Positions 13,898 through 18,489 of a DNA stretch of 18,489 nucleotides are shown piece by piece. Source of the DNA: JBGPLH01 sp041486365 [NCBI: Thermodesulfobacteriota bacterium] (GTDB taxonomy: Bacteria > JAUYMQ01); NCBI GenBank assembly GCA_041486365.1, contig JBGPLH010000022.1, forward strand, positions 1 to 18,489, in the 5' to 3' direction. Both the position numbers and the translations under genes were made by a program. A model generated the notes under the pieces. It ran no database searches and had not been told where the DNA came from. It saw only the letters and a program-made list of their open reading frames with translations. Numbering within the stretch: position 1 is the stretch's first letter; every line of letters begins with the position of its first letter.

Positions 13898-15457
13898 TCA
13901 GCCGTCCTGTCGGAACCGGCTCCGATCGATGTTGTACCTCTTGAGAAGCTGCTGGAGCAGCGTGCGATTGATTCCGGCGGAGGTCGCTGCCTGCGTCACG
14001 TTGCCACGGCTGTCGCGGAGGATTCTCTCGAGGAACTGCCGCTCCACCTCCTCCGCGGCCCGCTCGCGGGCCAGCCGTTTGGCTTCCTTGAGCTCCTCGT
14101 TGGTCTTGGGCACGGCCGAGGCCGCTCCCTCCGGGGTTCCCCCGCGGAGCTCGGCCGGGAGATCCGTGAACTCGATCCGCTCGCCGCGGGAAAGGATGAT
14201 ACCGCGCTGGATCACGTTCTCCAGCTCGCGCACGTTGCCGGGCCAGGGATGTCTGCGGATCCCCTCGAGCGCCTCCGGCGAGATCGTCTTCTGGTTCTTC
14301 CCCGACTCCTTCGCATACTTGTGGAGGAAGAAGGCGACCAGCCCGTCAATGTCCTCGCGCCGTTCCCGGAGGAGCGGGAGGCGGATCGCGACGACGTTGA
14401 GCCGGTAGTAGAGATCCTCCCGGAAGGTCCCGCGCTTCACCTCCTGCTCGATGTCGCGGTTGCTGGCGGCGATCACGCGGATGTCAGCCGGAATGGTCCT
14501 CGTCCCGCCCACCCGCTCGAACTCCCGCTCCTGGAGTAGCCGCAGGAGCTTCGTCTGGAGCTCGGGCTTCATCTCCCCGACCTCGTCGAGGAAGAGGGTC
14601 CCGTTCTCGGCCATTTCCACCTTTCCCTGCTTCTGCCGGATCGCGCCCGTGAACGCACCCTTCTCGTGGCCGAACAGCTCGGAGGCCAGGAGTTCCTGCG
14701 AGAGGGCCGCGCAGTTCACGGCCACGAAGGGCTGGGCGGCCCGCGGACTCCAGTGGTGAATCGCCCGGGCGAACATCTCCTTCCCGGTGCCGCTCTCTCC
14801 CAGCAGAAGAACCGAGGCGTTCGAGTCCGCGACGGTCCTGGCGATTTCCAGGACGCGCGCCAGCGCGGGACTCGACCCGACGATCTGGTAGCGCTTCGCG
14901 ACCTCTCCCTTGAACGACTCCCGCTCGCGGTACACCTTCGAGTAGAGGCGCGCGTTCTCGATGGCGATGGCGGCGTAATTGGAGAAGGCGACGAAGAAGG
15001 CGAGGTCCTCCTCCTGGAACCCCTCCGGACGCGTGGAGTTCACGGCCTCGATGACGCCGATAGTCCGCTCGCGCACGTGGAGGGGCGCGGCCATGAGCGA
15101 GCGGGTGTGAAAGCCGGTCTCCTCGTCGTAGCCGGAGAAGAAACGGGGCTCCTCCCGCACGTCCCGCACGAGCAGGGGCTTTCCGTGCTGGGTGACCCAT
15201 CCCGCGACCCCGGAGCCGACGGGGAGCCGGTGCTCCTTCAGGGCGCGCCCCTTGTCTCCCTTCGCGACCACGAAGTCCAGGTACTTGCCGGCCGGGTCGA
15301 GCAGGAGGAGACTCGTCCCCTCGCAACCGATCATGTCACCGGCGCGTGTCATCAGGATGTCGAGGATCTCGTCGAGCTCGAGGGTGGAAGCCAGGAGCCG
15401 GCTCACCTCGAGAAGGGTCTGGAGCCTCTGGGCGGGGAGTTGGGGGAGATGGTTCAA
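13898..15457 (-). CDS. Sigma-54-dependent activator: GAF, AAA+, Fis-type HTH
   Basis: An NtrC-family activator without a receiver domain, 519 residues from the chosen start. A GAF sensor covers about 16-170 (LLEVSRLLASTLELDEILD to AIAIENARLY). The AAA+ sigma-54 domain has Walker A GESGTGKE (220-227), the sigma-54-contacting loop GAFTGA (267-272), Walker B TLFLDEVGEM (287-296) and RGTFREDLYYRLN. A Fis-type helix-turn-helix ends the protein (RGNVTQAATSAGINRTLLQQ, about 484-503). The start is uncertain. The open frame reaches a TTG at 15550, but that TTG forms the -35 box of a likely promoter, whereas TTG 15457 has GGAAGG upstream and lies just before the GAF domain. The small molecule sensed is unknown. 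No -24/-12 target promoter was found in the window, so its targets lie elsewhere. Confidence 0.93.
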   Translation of the reverse strand: MNHLPQLPAQRLQTLLEVSRLLASTLELDEILDILMTRAGDMIGCEGTSLLLLDPAGKYLDFVVAKGDKGRALKEHRLPVGSGVAGWVTQHGKPLLVRDVREEPRFFSGYDEETGFHTRSLMAAPLHVRERTIGVIEAVNSTRPEGFQEEDLAFFVAFSNYAAIAIENARLYSKVYRERESFKGEVAKRYQIVGSSPALARVLEIARTVADSNASVLLLGESGTGKEMFARAIHHWSPRAAQPFVAVNCAALSQELLASELFGHEKGAFTGAIRQKQGKVEMAENGTLFLDEVGEMKPELQTKLLRLLQEREFERVGGTRTIPADIRVIAASNRDIEQEVKRGTFREDLYYRLNVVAIRLPLLRERREDIDGLVAFFLHKYAKESGKNQKTISPEALEGIRRHPWPGNVRELENVIQRGIILSRGERIEFTDLPAELRGGTPEGAASAVPKTNEELKEAKRLARERAAEEVERQFLERILRDSRGNVTQAATSAGINRTLLQQLLKRYNIDRSRFRQDG

Positions 15458-15507
15458 CGCGGCCTTCCGGGGACCCTCCCGGCGGGTCCCTTCGCCTGGG
15501 GGTTCAT
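15454..15507 (-). other. Possible 17-codon leader ORF before the sigma-54 activator
   Basis: An ATG at 15507 opens a short frame of 17 codons, rich in Pro, Gly and Arg, whose TGA (15456-15454) overlaps the proposed TTG start of the activator (TTGA). The layout suggests translational coupling. The ATG has no good Shine-Dalgarno sequence and such short frames are common by chance. Confidence 0.3.
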
Positions 15508-15520
15508 AGAGTGTCGTCTT

Positions 15521-15550
15521 ATTAGTAACACCCGTGGCGAGGACCGTCAA
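15521..15550 (-). promoter_or_regulatory. Probable extended -10 promoter of the sigma-54 activator
   Basis: On the minus strand, TTGACG (15550-15545) is followed by 17-18 bases and TGTTACTAAT (15530-15521), which includes a TGn extended -10 element. It sits in an AT-richer island, with AAAATTTT just upstream. The predicted start is near 15515. Confidence 0.5.
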
Positions 15551-15605
15551 AATTTTTGAAGCTTTGCGTGAGCCGCCCCTGGCGTGGTATCGGTCCCCGG
15601 CGACG

Positions 15606-15666
15606 TTCTCACCCTTGGGGTGGGTCCGGCGCGGCGAAGCGCGTTCACCCCCGAAGGGGCGGTTCC
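15606..15666. repeat. Two similar GGGG/CCCC inverted-repeat elements between divergent regulators
   Basis: The 318-base stretch between the sigma-54 activator start (15457) and the ECF sigma start (15776) contains promoters for both and, between them, two related units. One is TTCTCACCC-TTG-GGGTGGGTCC (about 15606-15627) and the other GTTCACCCCCGAAGGGGCGG with TTCC after it (15643-15666), about 38 bases apart, with GCGC-N6-GCGC (15629-15642) between. GGGTG (15618-15622) can pair with either CACCC on its left (15610-15614) or right (15646-15650). The block lies upstream of both predicted promoters, so it is more likely DNA-level regulatory structure than a leader RNA. Confidence 0.4.
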
Positions 15667-15701
15667 ATTCCGGTGGGTCGCCATTGTCATCAAATTAGCC
15701 G

Positions 15702-15728
15702 GGAATAAAGCCACGCCCGCAAGGCGTC
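15702..15728 (+). promoter_or_regulatory. ECF-type promoter, likely autoregulatory
   Basis: GGAATAA (15702-15708) and CGTC (15725-15728) are separated by 16 bases, matching the GGAA(C/T) and CGTC/GTC boxes of ECF sigma-factor promoters. It is 48 bases before the GTG of the ECF sigma gene, so the operon probably amplifies its own transcription. A poorer sigma-70-like TTGTCA box overlaps upstream at 15684. Confidence 0.6.
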
Positions 15729-15775
15729 CCGAAGTCTAGCGCGGGACCTCCGGCGCGGAGCGCGGGCGGGAAGGC

Positions 15776-16507
15776 GTGGGTGAGAAATCGGACCGGCTGG
15801 CCACGCCGGAACAGGGATCGAGGCGGAGCCGGCGGGTGGAGCGGGACCTGGCAGACACGAAGGCCGTTGCGGTCACCTCCTGCGGGCCCGCGGAAACCCT
15901 GCGAGACGCGGACGACGTCCGGGTGTGGATCGAGACGTTCCTCGCCGGCGGCACGGCCGCGGAGGACGCCTTCAGCCGGATCGTGAGGACGTACCGCGAC
16001 CGCGTTGTCTCGGTGGTGACCGCCATGCTGGGCGACCCCGACCCAGCGGAAGACGTGGCGCAGGAGGTCTTCCTCAAGGTGCACGCGAACCTCTCGCAGT
16101 TTCGTTTCGAGTCCCGTTTCGACACATGGCTTCACCGGATCGCCACCCGAACCGCCGTGGACCACACCCGGCGCTTCTGGTCCCGCCGCCGCGTGGCGCT
16201 CGAAGGGATCCCGGAGTCGCAGCGGGAAGCGCTCCTCTCGGGGATCGCGGGGAGCCAGGGCCGCGGGGCGCAGATGGCCGATCCGGAGCGCCGGATGCTC
16301 GAAGCCAAACGTGCCCGCATGGTGCGCGGGGCGCTTCGAGAGGTCCCTGCCCCCTTCCGTGCGGCGGTTGTGCTCAAGGATCTGACGGACCTCTCCTACG
16401 AAGAGATCGGACGCGCGCTCGGCTGCCCGCTCGGCACGGTGGAGTCGCGCATCCACCGGGGACGGGCGATCCTCCGCAGGAAGCTCGAAAGGATGCTCCG
16501 ATCATGA
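15776..16507 (+). CDS. ECF (extracytoplasmic function) RNA polymerase sigma factor
   Basis: A 243-residue group IV sigma factor. Region 2 spans about 65-133 (DAFSRIVRTYRDRVVSVV, then DPDPAEDVAQEVFLKVHANL and FESRFDTWLHRIATRTAVDH). Region 4 spans about 183-238 (ALREVPAPFRAAVVLKDLTD, then LSYEEIGRALGCPLGTVESR). The N-terminus is about 55 residues longer than in compact ECF factors and is charged; a start further in is possible. GTG 15776 is used because it follows GGGAAGG closely and suits the upstream ECF promoter. The stop overlaps the anti-sigma start (ATGA), the standard coupling that keeps sigma and anti-sigma in balance. The stress that activates it is unknown; the Spy-like gene downstream suggests an envelope or metal stimulus. 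Confidence 0.95.
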   Translation: MGEKSDRLATPEQGSRRSRRVERDLADTKAVAVTSCGPAETLRDADDVRVWIETFLAGGTAAEDAFSRIVRTYRDRVVSVVTAMLGDPDPAEDVAQEVFLKVHANLSQFRFESRFDTWLHRIATRTAVDHTRRFWSRRRVALEGIPESQREALLSGIAGSQGRGAQMADPERRMLEAKRARMVRGALREVPAPFRAAVVLKDLTDLSYEEIGRALGCPLGTVESRIHRGRAILRRKLERMLRS

Positions 16508-16977
16508 CGACGACCGCCTGCCGGACGATCCGCACCAGGCTCTCCGCCTACCGGGATGGCGCCCTCGACAGAAGCACCAGCCGCGAGGTCGCCGCGCACC
16601 TCGGGGATTGCACCGGCTGCCGCGAGGAGCTGAGCGGGATCGACGCCGTGGCACGTCTTGTCGCCGGTGCCGCTGTCACCGTGCCGTCCGGCTTCGACGA
16701 GCGGCTCCGGGCCAGACTGAGCGCGCGAGCGCTCGCGGAGGAGGCCTGGGCGCGCCGCGGGCGGCTGGCCCGGCGCTCGAGCCTTCTCGCGGCGGCCGTC
16801 CTCGTAGCCCTGCTCGCGGGCCTCGGCCCCGCGATCGTCCGGGATCCCCGCACGGGGCCGCCCTCGATCACCGATGACCAGAACCTGAACCTCGTCCTCT
16901 TCGGCACCGCCGACCTCGAGGACACCGGAGGCCCCTCGCCCGAAGGTCTTTCGCGAAGCGAGGACCGTTCCGAATGA
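16504..16977 (+). CDS. Zinc-finger (zf-HC2) transmembrane anti-sigma factor
   Basis: A 157-residue anti-sigma factor. The cytoplasmic N-terminus has the ZAS/zf-HC2 motif His32-x3-Cys36-x2-Cys39 (AAHLGDCTGCREEL), with Cys6 as the likely fourth zinc ligand. A single transmembrane helix follows at about 93-112 (alanine/leucine/valine-rich), then a short periplasmic tail of about 45 residues ending in acidic, serine-rich sequence. It should hold the ECF sigma factor inactive at the membrane until a signal releases it, by proteolysis or zinc-site oxidation. ATG 16504 overlaps the sigma stop codon. The short outer tail, with no sensor domain, suggests that sensing is done by another protein, possibly the Spy-like product of the next gene (inference). 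Confidence 0.92.
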   Translation: MTTTACRTIRTRLSAYRDGALDRSTSREVAAHLGDCTGCREELSGIDAVARLVAGAAVTVPSGFDERLRARLSARALAEEAWARRGRLARRSSLLAAAVLVALLAGLGPAIVRDPRTGPPSITDDQNLNLVLFGTADLEDTGGPSPEGLSRSEDRSE

Positions 16978-17014
16978 GCGAGGACCGACGAAGATACGAA
17001 GGAGGAGATACCCT

Positions 17015-17458
17015 TTGAGTTCCGAAACACGATGGATCAGCGTTCTCTCCGCCCTCATACTGGTCATCGGGATCTTCCTGGGCATCGCCATGGATCGATT
17101 CCTCTTCCGCCCGCTCCCTCCACCGCCGCTTCCGCCCGTTGCTTCCGGCGGAGCCCGCTCGTCCCTGGGCCAGCTGGCGCTCGAGCGCCTGACGCGGAAC
17201 CTGAACCTCCAAGCCGATCAGCAGAAGAAGATGCGCGAGATCTTCGACCGCTACATGCCGGAGATGCGTCACGCCCGGATGGCGGGGGGCGACCTCCTGG
17301 CGATCCGGATGAAGATGCGAGAGGAGATCCGGAAGGTTCTCACGCCGGAGCAGTTCACGAAGTTCGAGGAGACGTACCGCAGGCGGGAGGAGCGGTGGCG
17401 GGGGATGCAGTCGGGGGGAGCGCCGCCGGCACCTCCGACACCGCCGGCGCAGCAATGA
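17015..17458 (+). CDS. Membrane-anchored Spy/CpxP-like (heavy-metal-resistance type) periplasmic sensor
   Basis: A 147-residue protein with one N-terminal membrane helix (about 8-27), a proline-rich stretch (33-41, PLPPPPLPP), and a periplasmic helical hairpin carrying two LTxxQ-like motifs, LNLQADQQKKM (63-73) and VLTPEQFTKF (108-117), typical of the Spy/CpxP/CnrX superfamily. The C-terminus is another Pro/Ala/Gln-rich tail. Such proteins bind misfolded proteins or metals and signal to anti-sigma factors. The start is TTG 17015: GGAGGAG lies seven bases upstream and no ATG fits. The gene is 37 bases after the anti-sigma stop, completing a sigma/anti-sigma/sensor operon like CnrYXH in logic, with the order changed. 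The ligand is unknown. Confidence 0.85.
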   Translation: MSSETRWISVLSALILVIGIFLGIAMDRFLFRPLPPPPLPPVASGGARSSLGQLALERLTRNLNLQADQQKKMREIFDRYMPEMRHARMAGGDLLAIRMKMREEIRKVLTPEQFTKFEETYRRREERWRGMQSGGAPPAPPTPPAQQ

Positions 17459-17485
17459 AGCCCTAAGCCACGGGAGGAGGCGGCG

Positions 17486-17646
17486 ATGGCGCGCGCGATG
17501 TGGCGGCGCTGCACAGGGCGCGCCTGCAGGCGATCGTGGAGGCCCGCGAGATCCTCACGCCCGGGCAACGTTCGAAGCTCCGGGACATGCGGCGGCGGCA
17601 CGAGGATCGGACCGGCGCGGCGGGGCACTCTCCGATCGCCGACTGA
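17486..17646 (+). pseudogene. Frameshifted fragment of a second Spy/CpxP-like gene
   Basis: The ATG at 17486, with GGGAGGAGG upstream, opens in one frame, but protein-like sequence follows in another: VAALHRARLQAIVEAREI, then LTPGQRSKLRDMRRRHEDR, ending at the TGA at 17644. This matches the second half of a Spy-type hairpin with its LTPxQR motif. Removing two bases from the GCGCGCG tract at 17489-17497 joins the ATG to this frame (MARDVAALHRARLQ). It is either a decayed gene fragment of about 50 residues or a short gene with a slip at a dinucleotide repeat; sequencing error is possible. It is positioned as a fourth member of the ECF operon. The 95-codon open frame from the same ATG has unnatural Arg/Ser-rich composition. 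Confidence 0.5.
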
Positions 17647-17658
17647 CCTCCGGGCCAC

Positions 17659-18264
17659 TCAGCGAGCCGGCTCCTCTCCAGGCGCGCGATGCCCGGGCGC
17701 GGAGGAAATTTCCACGATCCGGATCGTCGTCTTGTCCACGATGCGGGCGCGCAGCCGCTCGCCGCTCCCGTAGCCTCCCGTGGGTAGCTGGATGTCTCGA
17801 TTCATGACCGAGAGCGAGCGCGATCCTTCCCTTCCCTCCGGCAGCGGAGCCAGCGTGAAGTGCGCCTCCTCGCCGCGCTCGCCCTCGCGTCGCTTGTCGA
17901 GGCGGCCCAGTTCGAACTGCGTGACCGCCGGCTTCATGCCCAGCTTGTCGGTGTACCAGCTGATCACCTTTTCGGCGCGGTCGTCGGTGTAGTAGATCCA
18001 CACCCGGGTGGCCATCCCCGTGAGCGCCGCCGCCGATTGCCCCCTTCGGCTGCGCTCCTCCGGCAGGCGCTCCATGTAGCGCGCCCCGGGATAGACCGGC
18101 ACGCCGGCCTCCTCCGGGATCCCCTCGCTCGTCACGGCGGAGCCCGGGGTCGCCTGTCCTGACGGGGGGGGAACCGCCTTTTCCTCCTTCGGGCCCCCGC
18201 ATCCCGCGGCGAGCGCGCAGGCGACCGCCAGGGGCAGGAGCCTGCTCCTGCGAGGCGAGATCAT
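17659..18264 (-). CDS. Lipoprotein with YPGA-type domain, function unknown
   Basis: A 201-residue predicted lipoprotein. It has a basic N-terminus (MISPRRSR), a hydrophobic core and a lipobox-like LAAGC with Cys22, followed by a flexible Gly/Pro/Ser linker. The folded part begins GVPVYPGARYMERL (54-67) and continues VWIYYTDDRAEKVISWYTDK (88-107); this combination of VPxYPGA and a T-D-x3-E-K-V-x3-Y segment is seen in many bacterial lipoproteins without known function. ATG 18264 overlaps the stop of the upstream BNR-repeat gene (ATGA) and has AGGAAAAGGAAG before it, so the two are translationally coupled. It converges on the ECF operon. An in-frame extension to 18480 would be antisense-like to the upstream gene and is not credible. 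Confidence 0.85.
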   Translation of the reverse strand: MISPRRSRLLPLAVACALAAGCGGPKEEKAVPPPSGQATPGSAVTSEGIPEEAGVPVYPGARYMERLPEERSRRGQSAAALTGMATRVWIYYTDDRAEKVISWYTDKLGMKPAVTQFELGRLDKRREGERGEEAHFTLAPLPEGREGSRSLSVMNRDIQLPTGGYGSGERLRARIVDKTTIRIVEISSAPGHRAPGEEPAR

Positions 18265-18489
18265 CTTCCTTTTCCTTCCTCCCGATCCTTGTCGTTCCTG
18301 GGAGATCGCGGCGGCGCAGGAGTGTAGAGGAGAACGAGGCCGTTGTCCCCAGCCGCCCATCCGCCGCCGTCCCTGACGAAGGCGAAGGCGCGAACACCCC
18401 GCGCCGGTCCGATCGACTGCCGCTGCCAGTTCTCGCCGCCGTCCCGCGAGACGAGGATCGTCTGCGGCCCCACGGCCCATCCGTTGGAC
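18261..18489 (-). CDS. YCF48/BNR-repeat (beta-propeller) protein, C-terminal end only
   Basis: The last 75 or so residues of a protein whose N-terminus lies beyond the right edge; the frame is open to 18489. It reads SNGWAVGPQTILVSRDGGENWQRQ, then GVRAFAFVRDGGGWAAGDNGLVLLYT. The GWAVG, SRDGGENW and GWAAGDNG elements are the repeat signature of YCF48-like and BNR/sialidase-type beta-propellers, often exported proteins. The final 17 residues are a charged, disordered tail. It overlaps the lipoprotein start by 4 bases, implying a shared transcript and possibly a shared envelope role. Confidence 0.8.
   Translation of the reverse strand, partial: SNGWAVGPQTILVSRDGGENWQRQSIGPARGVRAFAFVRDGGGWAAGDNGLVLLYTPAPPRSPRNDKDREEGKGR

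Noticed and set aside
16396-17091. Minus-strand ORFs over the anti-sigma and Spy-like genes
   Set aside because: Low-complexity Arg/Ser content and conflict with a coherent sigma/anti-sigma/sensor operon.
1-18489. Sigma-54 (-24/-12) promoters that the GAF/AAA+ activator could use
   Set aside because: The few TGGCAC occurrences I looked at (for example near 176, 12935 and 16650) lack a TTGC box at the right spacing.
1-18489. Mobile elements, CRISPR arrays, tRNA or rRNA genes
   Set aside because: No transposase or integrase, spaced direct repeats, tRNA cloverleaf or rRNA-like sequence was seen.

Overview
This is an 18.5 kb piece of a high-GC bacterial chromosome. Gene starts are often GTG or TTG with good Shine-Dalgarno sequences, many neighbouring genes overlap by 4 nt, and intrinsic terminators are clear. 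I see no phage, IS, plasmid, CRISPR, tRNA or rRNA signal. The mix of genes (soluble P450, di-iron protein, plastid/mitochondrial-like pyruvate dehydrogenase, ECF sigma/zf-HC2 anti-sigma pair with a GGAATAA..CGTC promoter) suits an uncultivated soil-type bacterium (Eisenbacteria, Gemmatimonadota, Acidobacteriota or deltaproteobacterial relatives). I cannot fix the phylum from sequence alone.

Region 1 (1-4150), an oxidative/lipid-type cluster: the 5' part of an acyl-CoA-dehydrogenase-like flavoprotein (minus); a DUF427 protein and a cytochrome P450 coupled by a GTGA overlap (plus); a TetR regulator (minus) whose end overlaps the P450 end; and a ferritin-like di-iron protein (plus) divergent from the TetR gene. 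The TetR/di-iron intergenic space holds back-to-back promoters and two TGAA-N6-TTCA palindromes. A strong terminator closes the di-iron gene.

Region 2 (4200-8726): a membrane-anchored SGNH/GDSL hydrolase, then a two-gene nuclease-helicase module. The module is a TM0106-type PD-(D/E)XK nuclease with a four-cysteine Fe-S signature and an eroded RNase H-like domain, followed with a 4-nt overlap by a UPF1/Dna2-like SF1 helicase.

Region 3 (8743-12010, minus): the pyruvate dehydrogenase operon pdhA-pdhB-pdhC (E1 alpha, E1 beta, E2), with no E3 in the window. Upstream lies a decayed thiolase, divergent from a second TetR regulator (TTG start).

Region 4 (13560-18489), regulation and envelope: a 66-codon conserved-looking small ORF and a GAF/AAA+/Fis sigma-54 activator (both minus); then, divergently, an ECF sigma factor with its own ECF-type promoter, a zinc-finger transmembrane anti-sigma factor and a Spy/CpxP-like membrane-anchored sensor, followed by a frameshifted remnant of a second Spy-like gene. 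On the minus strand at the right edge are a lipoprotein and the C-terminus of a YCF48/BNR-repeat protein, overlapping by 4 nt.

The observations most worth checking are the split Dna2-like nuclease/helicase pair, the TetR-controlled di-iron/P450 cluster with paired operators, and the control region between the sigma-54 activator and the ECF operon. None can be called a proven new system from this sequence.
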